This document shows positions 26,876 to 36,115 of a DNA stretch of 64,000 nt, piece after piece (position 1 is the stretch's first letter; each line of letters starts with the position of its first letter). Source of the DNA: Actinoplanes subtropicus (GTDB lineage: Bacteria > Actinomycetota > Actinomycetes > Mycobacteriales > Micromonosporaceae); assembly GCF_000721705.1 (NCBI RefSeq), contig NZ_JOJL01000002.1, positions 524,686-588,685 on the forward strand, in the 5' to 3' direction. Position numbers and translations under genes: made by a program. The notes under the pieces are model-generated. The model searched no databases, had not been told where the DNA came from, and saw only the letters and a program-made list of their open reading frames with translations.

Positions 26876-27623
26876 TCATGCTCCTTGAAGCGACCGGATC
26901 GACGATGTCGAGACCGCCGTCGACCACCAGGACGGCGCCGGTCAGGTAGCTGGCCTCGGCGCTGAGGAGGAAGACCACGGCGGAGGCCAACTCGTCCGGT
27001 GTGCCCATCCGGCCCAGCGGGCTGCGGGCGTGCAGGGTTTCCGGATCAGGTTGGGACGCTTGCATCGGCGTATCGATGAGGCCGGGCGCGACCACGTTGA
27101 CCCGCACGCCGTTCGCGGCGCCGGCGAGCGCGGCGCTGCGGGCCAGCCCGATCGCGGCGTGCTTGGACGCGACGTACGGCGCGATGGTCGCGCTCGGCCG
27201 GAGGCCGGCCAGCGAGGACGTGACGACGACGGACCCGCCGCCGCCCTGGGCGGCGAACTGGGCCAGCGCGGCACGCAGGCCGAGGAAGACGCTGCGCTGG
27301 TTGACCTCGACGGTGTGGTCGTAGTCGGCGACGTCGAGGTCGGCGAAGCTCGCATGCGGGCCGGAGACGCCGGCGTTGAGGTGCACGCAGTCGACCCGGC
27401 CGAAACGATCGACCGCGGCGGCCATGAACGCCTCGACGCCCTCCGGGCGGGAGACGTCCGCAGTCACCGCCAACGTCTCGCCCGGCAGCCGGGCCGGCGC
27501 GATGAACTCGCGATCCACCAGGACCACGCGCATGCCCTCCACGCTCAGACGGCGGGCGACGGCCGCACCGATCCCGCTGCCGGCGCCGGTGACCACTCCC
27601 ACCCCGCCGGAAAGTCCCCGCAT
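26862..27623 (-). CDS. Short-chain dehydrogenase/reductase, first gene of the leftward catabolic operon
   Basis: ATG 27623 follows AAGGAGGG with 5 bp spacing and gives 253 residues; a start eight codons earlier lacks a ribosome site. It has the cofactor motif TGAGSGIG, the NAG motif (LNAGVSG), catalytic Ser in VTSSLAG and YVASK. The end carries the usual PG-motif and LTGAVLVVDGG. Likely an NAD(P)-dependent alcohol, diol or ketone oxidoreductase on a pathway intermediate. Operator pair C lies immediately upstream, next to the ribosome site. Confidence 0.92.
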   Translation of the reverse strand: MRGLSGGVGVVTGAGSGIGAAVARRLSVEGMRVVLVDREFIAPARLPGETLAVTADVSRPEGVEAFMAAAVDRFGRVDCVHLNAGVSGPHASFADLDVADYDHTVEVNQRSVFLGLRAALAQFAAQGGGGSVVVTSSLAGLRPSATIAPYVASKHAAIGLARSAALAGAANGVRVNVVAPGLIDTPMQASQPDPETLHARSPLGRMGTPDELASAVVFLLSAEASYLTGAVLVVDGGLDIVDPVASRSMSAHI

Positions 27624-27638
27624 GAAGACCCTCCTTAC

Positions 27639-27676
27639 GTCCTGCAAACTAGGACTAGCGTCCTGTAAAAGGGGAC
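27639..27676. promoter_or_regulatory. IclR-type operator pair C between two divergent catabolic operons
   Basis: GTCCT-GCAAACT-AGGAC (27639-27655) is a perfect copy of the dyad, and GTCCT-GTAAAAG-GGGAC (27660-27676) has one mismatch. They are offset by exactly 21 bp. The pair lies 15 bp from the SDR start on the left and 55 bp from the importer start on the right, so one regulator can switch both operons. Confidence 0.75.
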
Positions 27677-27731
27677 TGTACGCTCGCCGAAACCTACCGT
27701 CAACGTGACGTCAAACATCGCGGGAGTACCC

Positions 27732-29210
27732 ATGAGCGGTCAGCTGGCAGTCCGTGACCTGCACAAACGTTTTGGTGGCGTGCAGGCGCTGGGCGGGGTC
27801 GACCTGCTCGTCGCGCCGGGCGAGGCGGTCGCCGTGATCGGGCCGAACGGGGCCGGCAAGAGCACGCTGCTCAAGACGATCGCCGGCGGCCACCGGCCGG
27901 ACCGGGGCGAGGTCTGGCTGGGGCCCGATCGGCTCGACCGGCTGCCGCCGCACCGGATCACTCGCAGCGGCGTCGCCCTGGCACACCAGGTGCCCAGGCC
28001 GTTCCCCCAACTCACGGTGCGCGACAACGTACGGGTCGCGGCGATGGCACGCGGTCACGGCGCCACCGTCGAACAGGTCCTGACGCTGTGTGAACTCGAC
28101 ACCAAGGCCGACCGCCCGGCCGCCTCCCTCGCGGTCCTCGATCTCAAACGCCTCGAGGTGGCCCGCGCCCTCGCGACCGATCCCACCGTGCTGATGCTCG
28201 ACGAGGTGGCCGCCGGCCTGGCCGGGCGTGAGCTCGACGAGGCCATCGCGCTCATCCGCCGGATCCACGCGACCGGACGCAGCCTGCTGCTCGTCGAGCA
28301 CATCGAGCGCGTGGTCCGCGAGATCGTGGGCCGGGTCCTCGTCCTGGACTGGGGCAAGCCGATCGCCGAGGGCACCCCGGACGAGATCGCCCGCGACAAC
28401 CGGGTACGCGAGGTCTATCTGGGTGACGGCTCAGCGACGACGTCGTCCCGCCGCCCGGCGCCGCCGCCCGCGTCGGAGCCGTTGCTTGCGGTGCACGGAC
28501 TCACCGCCGGCTACGGCGACCTGGTGGCGTTGCGCGACGTCTCGCTCGACGTCCGCCCCGGCGAGATCGTCGCTGTGCTCGGCGCGAACGGCGCCGGAAA
28601 GTCCACCCTGTGCGGATCGATCATGGGCGCGGTGCGGGTCCGCGGCGGCAGCGTGCGGGTCGGCGGGACCGAGATCACCACCGCGCCGCCGTACCGCCGG
28701 GCCGGCCTCGGCATGGCTTACTGCCCGGAGGGACGTCGCGTCTTCGCCGAGCTCACGGTCCGCGAAAACCTTCAGCTCGGCGCACCGCTCCGGCTGGCCC
28801 CCCAACAACTGCGCGAGCGCCTTGCCGAGGTGTACGACATCTTCCCGGTGCTGGCCGAGCGAGGAGCCCAGCTGGCCGGCACCCTCTCCGGCGGGCAGCA
28901 GCAGATGCTCGCCGTCGGCCGGGCGCTGATGAGCCGTCCCCGGCTGCTGATCTGCGACGAGATCTCCCTGGGCCTGGCACCGGTCGCCGTCGACACCCTC
29001 TATCGGGCACTCACCCAGATCAACGACCGCGGCGTGGCGATCCTGCTCGTCGAGCAGAACGTCCACCGCTGCCTCGCCCTGGCCGACCGCGCGTGCGTGC
29101 TGTCCCGGGGCCGGCTGTCCTACGCCGGACCGGCGGCGGACCTGCTGCACGACGACCGGCTCGACGAGGCGTATTTCGGCACGTCGGACGACCACGAAAC
29201 CACTACGTAG
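27732..29210 (+). CDS. Fused LivG-LivF-type ABC ATPase of a HAAT importer
   Basis: ATG 27732 has GGAG six bases upstream and gives 492 residues; an in-frame GTG at 27705 is less likely. Two complete ABC domains lie in one chain. Domain 1 (about 5-235): Walker A GPNGAGKST, Walker B TVLMLDEVAAGL, H-loop LLVEHIERV, but its signature reads SLAVLDLKRLEVARAL, without the LSGGQ core. A Pro/Ala/Ser linker (SSRRPAPPPASEP) leads to domain 2 (about 252-485): GANGAGKST, intact LSGGQQQMLAVGRAL, Walker B LLICDEISLGL. LivG and LivF are normally separate proteins. The binding protein and both permeases follow directly. Confidence 0.92.
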   Translation: MSGQLAVRDLHKRFGGVQALGGVDLLVAPGEAVAVIGPNGAGKSTLLKTIAGGHRPDRGEVWLGPDRLDRLPPHRITRSGVALAHQVPRPFPQLTVRDNVRVAAMARGHGATVEQVLTLCELDTKADRPAASLAVLDLKRLEVARALATDPTVLMLDEVAAGLAGRELDEAIALIRRIHATGRSLLLVEHIERVVREIVGRVLVLDWGKPIAEGTPDEIARDNRVREVYLGDGSATTSSRRPAPPPASEPLLAVHGLTAGYGDLVALRDVSLDVRPGEIVAVLGANGAGKSTLCGSIMGAVRVRGGSVRVGGTEITTAPPYRRAGLGMAYCPEGRRVFAELTVRENLQLGAPLRLAPQQLRERLAEVYDIFPVLAERGAQLAGTLSGGQQQMLAVGRALMSRPRLLICDEISLGLAPVAVDTLYRALTQINDRGVAILLVEQNVHRCLALADRACVLSRGRLSYAGPAADLLHDDRLDEAYFGTSDDHETTT

Positions 29211-29223
29211 CTAGGGGCACAAG

Positions 29224-30405
29224 ATGATTCGAAGGATCGTGGCGACCGCACTGGCCGTCACCACCACCGTCGGCCTGACCGCGTGCGGCAGCAACTCCTC
29301 GTCCGAGGGGAGCACGGACGCCGTTGTCATCGGCGCGAGCATGATGCTCAGCGGCCAGACCAACCTGGAAACCATTCGCGACGGCTACCAGTGGGCGGTC
29401 GACGAGGCCAACGCCGCCGGCGGCATCGACGTCGGTGGCGCCAAACGCAAAGTCACCCTGAAGATTCTCGACAACCGCGGTGACACCAACACCATGGTCC
29501 AGCAGGTCAGAAGTCTTGCCCTGCAGGACAAAGCGGCGGCCCTGCTCGGCTCCTGCTGCCAGCAGAACATCGACATGTCCGCGCAAGCGGACTCCTTGAA
29601 GACTCCGCTGGTCATGGGCGCCCTGCCGATCGAGCTCCGGCCGGACGGCAAGGGCTACGTCTGGGACTCGTTCCAGTCGCTCGTCGACGGTGCGGGCGGC
29701 TTCTTCCAGGTTGCCGCCACGGCCGGCACCAACAAGAAGATCCTGCTCATCACCAACAACGACAGCCAGGGCAAATCCACCGCCGACCTCTACAAAGGGC
29801 TCGCCGGCAAGGCCGGCTTCACCGTCGCCGTCAGCACCGACGCGCCGGCCGGCACCACCGACTACTCCGACGCCATCGGCAAGGCCAAGGCGGCGGGCGC
29901 CGAGGTGGTCATCGCCTCAATGACACCTCCGGACTGCTTCGCCATGTGGAAGCAGATGAAGGCGCTCGCCTACACCCCCAAACTCGCGATCGGCCTGCAG
30001 TGCGCGCAGACACCCGGCTGGGCCTCGCTGGGCGCGGTGGGCGCCGGCACGCTCGTCCAGATGTCCTGGATCCGCACCTCCGGACTGCCCAAGGCCGACG
30101 AAGTGGTCTCGAAGTACTCCGCGAAGTATCCGAACGACAACGACCTCTCCTCGGTCGCGCTCGGCTACCACGAGGCCACCATCCTGCTCGCCGCGATCAC
30201 CAAGGCCGGTTCCACCGACCACGAGAAGGTCAACGCGGCGATCGGGCAGACCGACCTCAGCTCGGCCTTGGGCAAGGTGAGCTTCGCCGGTGGCAAGAGC
30301 GCCACACCGAGCTTCGTCGGGCAGTGGAACGCCGACGGGACCATCACCCAGGTCTGGCCCAAGCAGGGCGCGTCCGCACTCAAGTCGCTGTCCGGACTGG
30401 CCTGA
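29224..30405 (+). CDS. Substrate-binding lipoprotein of the Liv-type importer
   Basis: The product has 393 residues. Signal peptide with lipobox LTAC, lipid-modified C21. The mature protein is a two-lobe periplasmic-binding protein of the branched-chain amino acid or aromatic-ligand type (Peripla_BP_6): VIGASMMLSGQTNLETIRDG, AGGIDVGGAKRKVTL, TPLVMGALPIELRP. It captures the ligand outside the cell and delivers it to LivH/LivM. Homologs with aromatic acids or phenylpropanoids as ligands are common in catabolic clusters, and the neighbours here suggest such a ligand. The stop overlaps the LivH start (TGATG). Confidence 0.92.
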   Translation: MIRRIVATALAVTTTVGLTACGSNSSSEGSTDAVVIGASMMLSGQTNLETIRDGYQWAVDEANAAGGIDVGGAKRKVTLKILDNRGDTNTMVQQVRSLALQDKAAALLGSCCQQNIDMSAQADSLKTPLVMGALPIELRPDGKGYVWDSFQSLVDGAGGFFQVAATAGTNKKILLITNNDSQGKSTADLYKGLAGKAGFTVAVSTDAPAGTTDYSDAIGKAKAAGAEVVIASMTPPDCFAMWKQMKALAYTPKLAIGLQCAQTPGWASLGAVGAGTLVQMSWIRTSGLPKADEVVSKYSAKYPNDNDLSSVALGYHEATILLAAITKAGSTDHEKVNAAIGQTDLSSALGKVSFAGGKSATPSFVGQWNADGTITQVWPKQGASALKSLSGLA

Positions 30406-31268
30406 TGTCCGCCGACGTCCTGGTCGCGGGCCTGCTCTCCGGTGGGCTGTACGCCCTGATCGGCCTGGGTATCTCGCTGGTCTTCGGCGTGCTGAAGGTG
30501 ATGAATCTGATGCACGGCGAGCTGGTCCTCGGCGGGGCCTACCTGGCCGCTCTGCTGGTCGGGTCGGCCGGCTTCGACCCGCTGGTCGCGCTGCCGTTCG
30601 CCATGCTCGGCGTAGCGCTGATCGCCTACCCGCTGCAGCGCTATCTGCTGACCGGCCTGCTGCGGGCCAACGGCAGCGCCCCGATGGTGGCTACCTTCGG
30701 GCTGTCGCTGGTGGCGCAGGCAGCGCTGCAGGCGGCATTCGGCACGGACCCGCGGGCGCTGTCCGCGCCGTACGCCCAAGCGGGCTTCACCGTGCTCGGC
30801 GTCCGCGTCCAGGCCGTCTACGCCATCTCGTTCGCGCTCACCGTGGTGCTCTGCGGCGTCACCCATCTGGTTCTCAGCCGCACCCGGGCGGGCAGCGCGG
30901 TGCGCGCCGCCGCAGCCGATCCGACGACCGCGTCGATGCTCGGCATCAACGTCGGCCGGGTCTATGCGCTGACGCTGGCCGGCTCCGCGGCGTTGGCCGC
31001 GGCCGCCGGGGTGATGACCGGCGTGGCCCAGAGCTTCACCCCGAGCGCCGGCCTGCCCCTGCTGCTCACCGGATTCGCCGTGATGGCGCTGGCCGGCATC
31101 GGCAGCGTCGGCGGCGTGCTCCTCGGCGGCATCACCCTCGGCCTGCTCCAGTCGCTCAGCACCGCCTATTTCGGCGGCGGATGGCGCAACTTCGTCGTCT
31201 ACACCGTCTTCTTCCTCGCCCTCTCGTTCCGCCCCACCGGCCTGTTCCGACGGGTGGCGCACGCATGA
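30405..31268 (+). CDS. LivH-type ABC importer permease
   Basis: ATG 30405 shares two bases with the binding-protein stop and gives 287 residues. About eight hydrophobic helices. Family landmarks are GLLSGGLYALIGLGISLVFG at the N-terminus, MNLMHGELVLGGAY, and the coupling-helix region RTRAGSAVRAAAADPTTASM LGIN. Together with LivM it forms the membrane channel of the importer powered by the fused ATPase. The end overlaps LivM as ATGA. Confidence 0.93.
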   Translation: MSADVLVAGLLSGGLYALIGLGISLVFGVLKVMNLMHGELVLGGAYLAALLVGSAGFDPLVALPFAMLGVALIAYPLQRYLLTGLLRANGSAPMVATFGLSLVAQAALQAAFGTDPRALSAPYAQAGFTVLGVRVQAVYAISFALTVVLCGVTHLVLSRTRAGSAVRAAAADPTTASMLGINVGRVYALTLAGSAALAAAAGVMTGVAQSFTPSAGLPLLLTGFAVMALAGIGSVGGVLLGGITLGLLQSLSTAYFGGGWRNFVVYTVFFLALSFRPTGLFRRVAHA

Positions 31269-32236
31269 CGGGCCGCAAGGACGCCACCACCGCCGGCGCG
31301 GCATTGCTGGTCGCCGCCGTTGTCGGCCTCGCGGTCGCGCCCGGGCTCGAGCCGGGTGTCCAGGACCTCGGCACCACGTTGCTCGTTTATCTCACCGTGG
31401 CGCAGGCGTGGAACATCCTGGCCGGTTTCGCCGGGCAGGTGTCGCTCGGCGCGGCGGCGTTCGTGGCGACCGGCGCCTACACCGCGGGCCTGGCGCTGGC
31501 GCACACCTCGATCGGCTGGGCCGCCGCGGTGGCGTTGGCCGGCGCCATCGCCGGGCTGATCGCGGCGATGCTGGCCGTGCCCCTGCTGCGCCTTCGTGGT
31601 GACTACTTCACCATCGGCACTCTGGCCGCCTCGATCGCGGTACAAGCCCTGCTCACCAACTGGAACTGGGCGGGCGGGGCCAGCGGACTGACCCTGCCGA
31701 TCGATCGGATTCCCGCCGGCACGACCCTGCTCCGGCTCGCCGTGGTGGTCGCCGCCGCCGCCATGGGGTTGACCGCCTACGTCCGGTACAGCGCCTTCGG
31801 CCTGCGCCTGGGCGCGCTACGCGACAACGAGCCGGCCGCCGCCGGCCTGGGCGTCGCCGTGTACGGCCACCGGTTCGCCACCTGGGTCGGCTCCAGCGTG
31901 CTGACCGGAATGGCGGGCGCGGTTGTCGCCTACCAGTACGTCGCCGTCTCGCCGTCCGGCGTGGCCAGCGTCAACTGGAGCCTCGACGCCGTGCTCATGG
32001 CACTCGTCGGCGGCGCCGGCTCCCTGATCGGCCCGGTGCTCGGGACGACGATCGTCTACTACGGGCTCACCCGGATGCTCGAGGACTTCCAGGTGCTCTC
32101 CCTGCTGGTCGAAGGGACCCTGCTGGTGCTGATCGTGAGGTTCGCGCCGGCCGGGGTGTTGGCTCTGCTCACTAGGGCGGCCCGGCCGCTGCGGAGGGCC
32201 GCCACCCTCCCGGCGGCCGGGACCGAGCCGGCATGA
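31265..32236 (+). CDS. LivM-type ABC importer permease
   Basis: The product has 323 residues and about nine to ten hydrophobic helices. Landmarks: WNILAGFAGQVSLGAAAFVA (LivM signature), LRGDYFTIGTLAASIAVQAL, and the coupling helix SAFGLRLGALRDNEPAAAGL GV. C-terminal Arg/Ala-rich cytoplasmic tail. Its stop overlaps the SDR start at 32233 (ATGA). It completes an importer of fused ATPase, binding protein and two permeases. Confidence 0.93.
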   Translation: MTGRKDATTAGAALLVAAVVGLAVAPGLEPGVQDLGTTLLVYLTVAQAWNILAGFAGQVSLGAAAFVATGAYTAGLALAHTSIGWAAAVALAGAIAGLIAAMLAVPLLRLRGDYFTIGTLAASIAVQALLTNWNWAGGASGLTLPIDRIPAGTTLLRLAVVVAAAAMGLTAYVRYSAFGLRLGALRDNEPAAAGLGVAVYGHRFATWVGSSVLTGMAGAVVAYQYVAVSPSGVASVNWSLDAVLMALVGGAGSLIGPVLGTTIVYYGLTRMLEDFQVLSLLVEGTLLVLIVRFAPAGVLALLTRAARPLRRAATLPAAGTEPA

Positions 32237-33030
32237 ACGCCGAGCTCGCCGGGAAGGTCGCGCTGGTCACCGGCGGCGGCAGCGGCATCGGTGCGGCCAC
32301 CGCCGCTCTGCTCCGCCGCCTCGGGGCCGAGGTGGTCGTCCTCGGCCCGGACGCCGCGGCGCTGCGGGACATCTGCTCCGCCACCGGCGCGGTGGCGGTG
32401 ACCGGCGACGCCGCCCAGCCGGCCGACTGCGACGCCGCGGTCGCCGTCGCCCTCCAGCGCTGGGGACGGCTCGACACGCTGATCGGCTGTGCCGGCGTGG
32501 GAACCTTCGGCACCGTGCTCGACACCGGCGAGACGGACTGGCACCGCTCGCTGCGGGCCAACCTGGACACCGCGTACGTCGCCGCGCGCAGCTGCCTGCC
32601 ACAGCTGATCCGCACCACCGGGACCATCGTGCTGGTCTCCTCACTCGCCGGGCGGCTGGGGGCGCCAGGCTCGGCCGCATATGTCACGGCGAAACACGCG
32701 GTGATCGGCCTGGTCCGGTCGCTGGCCGCCGACTTCGGCCCGCACGGGGTACGCGCCAACGCCGTCTGCCCAGCGTTGGTGCGCACGCCGATGGCCGACG
32801 CCGTCCTGGACACCCTCGGCCCCGGCCATAGCTACGAGAACGCCGCCGCGCTCTACCCGCTGCGCCGCCCCGCCGAACCCGACCAGATCGCCGAGGTCAT
32901 CGCCTTCCTCGCCGGGCCACGCTCGGCGGTCGTCACCGGCGCCGTACTGATGGCCGACTGTGGCGTCTCCGCCGTCGACATGAGCCTTACCGCATTGACC
33001 GACTCTGCCACCGATGGGAAACAGCCATGA
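32233..33030 (+). CDS. Short-chain dehydrogenase/reductase in the uptake operon
   Basis: The product has 265 residues. Cofactor motif TGGGSGIG, then the active site Ser in VSSLAG and YVTAKHA (Tyr-x3-Lys), and the LFGPH/GVRANAVCPA segment of classical SDRs. The C-terminus TGAVLMADCGVSAVDM replaces the more usual VVDGG. It lies between the importer and the aldehyde dehydrogenase, overlapping both neighbours by 4 bp. Likely role: NAD(P)-dependent oxidation of an alcohol or diol. The first 150 bp are duplicated as a broken copy at 63208. Confidence 0.92.
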   Translation: MNAELAGKVALVTGGGSGIGAATAALLRRLGAEVVVLGPDAAALRDICSATGAVAVTGDAAQPADCDAAVAVALQRWGRLDTLIGCAGVGTFGTVLDTGETDWHRSLRANLDTAYVAARSCLPQLIRTTGTIVLVSSLAGRLGAPGSAAYVTAKHAVIGLVRSLAADFGPHGVRANAVCPALVRTPMADAVLDTLGPGHSYENAAALYPLRRPAEPDQIAEVIAFLAGPRSAVVTGAVLMADCGVSAVDMSLTALTDSATDGKQP

Positions 33031-34490
33031 GCTTGCTCGACAGCGACACGTGGACGAACCGGATCTTCACCGGGGAGTGGGCCCAAGGCTCCGGCGAACC
33101 CCGCGACGTCGTCGAACCGGCCACCGGCGCCGTACTCGGCCGGATCGGCACGGCCACGCCGGACGACGTGCACAAGGGCGCCGAGCGCGCGGCACAGGCG
33201 CAACGGGACTGGGCGGCACTGCCGTACGACCGGCGGGCCGCCGTCCTGCGCCGTGCCGCCGGCCTGTTCGAGCGGCACCAGACCGAGATCGAGAACTGGT
33301 TGATGCGCGAATCCGGCGCGATCCGGCCGTTCGCGCAGTTGCAGGTGGTCAACGGGGGAGTCGAGGAGTGCTACGAGGCCGCCGCGCTCGCCGCGGCGCC
33401 GTACGGGGAGGTGCTCCGCTCACAGCAGCACCGCTTCTCGTTCGCCCGCCGCCTTCCCGTCGGTGTCGTCGGGGTCGTCGCCCCGTTCAATGTACCGATC
33501 ATCCTCGCCATGCGGGCCGTGGCCCCGGCGCTGGCACTGGGCAACGCGGTGATCCTCAAGCCCGACCCGCGCACCGCGGTCTCCGGCGGCGTGGCCATCG
33601 CCCGCGTCTTCGAGGAGGCCGGCCTGCCCGCCGGCCTGCTGCACGTGCTGCCGGGGGGCGCCGAGGTGGGCGCCGCGGTGGTGGCCGACCCGCTCATCCC
33701 GGTCATCGCGTTCACCGGCTCCACCGAGGGCGGCCGGGCCATCGCGACCGCGGCGGCCGCCCGGCTCAAACGGGTCCACCTCGAGCTGGGCGGCAACTCC
33801 GCGCTCGTGATCATGGATGATGCCGACCTGGAGAGGGCCGTCTCGGCCGGCGCCTGGGGATCGTTCGTGCACGCCGGGCAGATCTGCATGGCCAGCAGCC
33901 GCCACCTGGTGCACGCCTCGATCGCCGACGACTACGCCGAACTGCTCGCCGGGCACGCCGACCGGCTGACGGTCGGCGATCCCACCGGGGAGAACGTCGC
34001 GCTCGGGCCGGTCATCGACCGTGGGCAGCGTGACCGCATCCACCGCCTGGTCACCGACACCGTCGACGCCGGGGCCCGGCTGGCCGCGGGCGGCACCTAC
34101 GACGATCTGTTCTACCGCCCCACCGTGCTCGCCGACGTGCCGGTCACCGCCCGCGCCTACGCCGAGGAGATCTTCGGCCCGGTCGCTCCGGTGACGACGT
34201 TCCGCAACCTCGACGAGGCCGCCCGCCTGGCCGCCGGGACGCCCTACGGGCTGTCGCTGGGCATCCTGACCCGGGATCCGATGAAAGGACTCGCGCTGGC
34301 CGAGCGGATCCCCAGCGGCCTGGTCCACATCAACGACCAGACCGTCAACGACGAACCCGCCGCCCCGTTCGGCGGCGTCGGCGATTCCGGCAACGGCGCC
34401 CGGCACGGCGGCAATGCGGCCAACCTGGAGGCGTTCACCGAGCAGCAATGGGTGACCCTGCGCGGCGACCTGCCCACGTACCCGTTCTGA
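33027..34490 (+). CDS. Aldehyde dehydrogenase (benzaldehyde/vanillin-dehydrogenase-like)
   Basis: The product has 487 residues, a full-length ALDH. Catalytic C287 in HAGQICMASS and general base E253 in LELGGNSAL are intact; NAD contact motifs PFNVPI and FTGSTEGG are present. The Q-I-C-M-A-S variant and the short N-terminus resemble benzaldehyde and vanillin dehydrogenases. It overlaps the SDR by 4 bp and precedes the carotenoid-oxygenase-family gene by 18 bp. The natural reading is that the oxygenase produces an aromatic aldehyde and this enzyme oxidises it to the acid. Confidence 0.92.
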   Translation: MSLLDSDTWTNRIFTGEWAQGSGEPRDVVEPATGAVLGRIGTATPDDVHKGAERAAQAQRDWAALPYDRRAAVLRRAAGLFERHQTEIENWLMRESGAIRPFAQLQVVNGGVEECYEAAALAAAPYGEVLRSQQHRFSFARRLPVGVVGVVAPFNVPIILAMRAVAPALALGNAVILKPDPRTAVSGGVAIARVFEEAGLPAGLLHVLPGGAEVGAAVVADPLIPVIAFTGSTEGGRAIATAAAARLKRVHLELGGNSALVIMDDADLERAVSAGAWGSFVHAGQICMASSRHLVHASIADDYAELLAGHADRLTVGDPTGENVALGPVIDRGQRDRIHRLVTDTVDAGARLAAGGTYDDLFYRPTVLADVPVTARAYAEEIFGPVAPVTTFRNLDEAARLAAGTPYGLSLGILTRDPMKGLALAERIPSGLVHINDQTVNDEPAAPFGGVGDSGNGARHGGNAANLEAFTEQQWVTLRGDLPTYPF

Positions 34491-34508
34491 CACGTCGAGG
34501 AGAAACTG

Positions 34509-35993
34509 ATGATCAACAGCTATCCCGCCGGGGCGCCGGATGCGCGTCCGTGGCCTACGGCGAACAAATTCCTCAACGGGCCGTTCGCGCCCTGGGCGGC
34601 CGAGGACGACGCGTACGACCTGGACGTGGCCGGACAGATCCCGGCCGACCTGGCCGGTGCGCTGTTCCGGGTCTCCGCCAACCCGAGGTTCCAGCCCCGC
34701 AACACCGACCGCTACCACTGGTGGGAGGGCGACGGCATGGTCTGCGGCGTCTACCTGCGCGACGGCAAGGCCGCGTACCGCAGCCGCTGGGTCGAGACGG
34801 CGTCGATGCGGGTCGAGGTGGGGGCCGGGGAGGCGATCTACAGCGGGTTCGTCAACGGCGGCACGGCGGGCCGGCTGCCCGAGGGCGCCCCGCCGGCGAA
34901 GAACGTCGCCAACACCAACGTGGGTCTGTTCGACGACCACCTGATCGTCTACTACGAGGGCGGCCTGCCCCACCACCTGCACCCGGAGACCTTGGAAACC
35001 CTGGGCACGTACAATTTCCACGGCGGCATCGACGTGCTGTGCACCGCCCACTTCAAGATCGACCCCGACTCCGGTGACATGCTGTTCTTCGCGGCGACCG
35101 GACCGGTCGTCACCTGGTACCGGGCCGACGCGAAGACCGGACACGTCATCGACTCGCACGCCGTCGACATCGGCGTACCCGTGCTCATGCACGACTTCGC
35201 GATGAGCGAGACCTACGCGATCTTCTTCGTCACACCGGCGCAGTTCCGCCTCGATCTGGTCGGCCAGGGCCGCCCCGGCGTGGTCTGGGACGAGAGCGCC
35301 ACCCCCGACGGCGTACGCATCGTCCTGCTGGACCGCCGCACCCACCAGGTCACCTGGCACGACGTCGGCGGACAGTTCGCCAACACACACTTCTTCAACG
35401 CCTACGAGCAGGCCGGCGAATTGATCATCGACGGCCATCGGATCACCCGTCTCGGCACCCCCACCGGCCGGCTCGACGCGCCGCTCGGCTCGCACGAGTG
35501 GTTCCCGCCCGCGCTTCCCTACCGGTGGCGCATCGACCTGCGTACCGGCCGGGCGAGCGAGGAACCGGTCAGCGGCATCGCCGGCGAGTTCCCCCGGATC
35601 AACGACGCGTACACCGGCCGCCGGCACCGCTACGGTTACTTCGTCACCACCCGGGGCCTGGCCGCCGACACCATGACCGACGGCCTGGCCCGGCACGACT
35701 ACCTGCTGGACACGACGACTGTCGTGGAGGGCCCGGATGGGCTGACCAATCCCAGCGAACCGGTCTTCGTCGCTCGAGCGGCCGCCCGCGCCGAGGAGGA
35801 CGGCTACCTGCTCACCATCTGGTGGAACCGGGCGACCGACCGCAGCGAACTGCTCATCCACGACGCCGCCGACCTGCGCCGGGAACCACTGGCCCGGGTC
35901 AAGCTGCCCGCCCGGATCCCGTTCGGTTTCCACGGCAACTGGGCCGACCGCGCTGCCTTGGAGGCTGCCGTCGCGGCACACCGCCCGGCGTGA
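34509..35993 (+). CDS. Carotenoid-oxygenase-family enzyme (lignostilbene-dioxygenase-like)
   Basis: The product has 494 residues. All four iron-binding histidines of the seven-bladed propeller are visible: H181 (TAHFKIDP), H228 (MHDFAM), H294 (THFFNAYE) and H475 (FHGNWA). The N-terminus FLNGPFAPWAAEDDAYDLDV and YHWWEGDGMV are family signatures. Relatives cleave C=C bonds in apocarotenoids or stilbenes with oxygen, giving two aldehydes. No carotenoid biosynthesis gene is present here, and an aromatic aldehyde dehydrogenase is adjacent. Stilbene- or isoeugenol-type cleavage is therefore more likely. It ends the rightward operon starting at 27732. Its paralog is at 56418. Confidence 0.92.
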   Translation: MINSYPAGAPDARPWPTANKFLNGPFAPWAAEDDAYDLDVAGQIPADLAGALFRVSANPRFQPRNTDRYHWWEGDGMVCGVYLRDGKAAYRSRWVETASMRVEVGAGEAIYSGFVNGGTAGRLPEGAPPAKNVANTNVGLFDDHLIVYYEGGLPHHLHPETLETLGTYNFHGGIDVLCTAHFKIDPDSGDMLFFAATGPVVTWYRADAKTGHVIDSHAVDIGVPVLMHDFAMSETYAIFFVTPAQFRLDLVGQGRPGVVWDESATPDGVRIVLLDRRTHQVTWHDVGGQFANTHFFNAYEQAGELIIDGHRITRLGTPTGRLDAPLGSHEWFPPALPYRWRIDLRTGRASEEPVSGIAGEFPRINDAYTGRRHRYGYFVTTRGLAADTMTDGLARHDYLLDTTTVVEGPDGLTNPSEPVFVARAAARAEEDGYLLTIWWNRATDRSELLIHDAADLRREPLARVKLPARIPFGFHGNWADRAALEAAVAAHRPA

Positions 35994-36115
35994 CGCTACT
36001 TCGTCCGCCGTACGCGGCGTCGGGCGGCTACCACGGCCGGACGACGCCGCGACCGCGCGCCGGCCAGTACCGTGGTTCCCGTGATCACGCCGCTGTTTTC
36101 CCTGGTCATCGCCGC

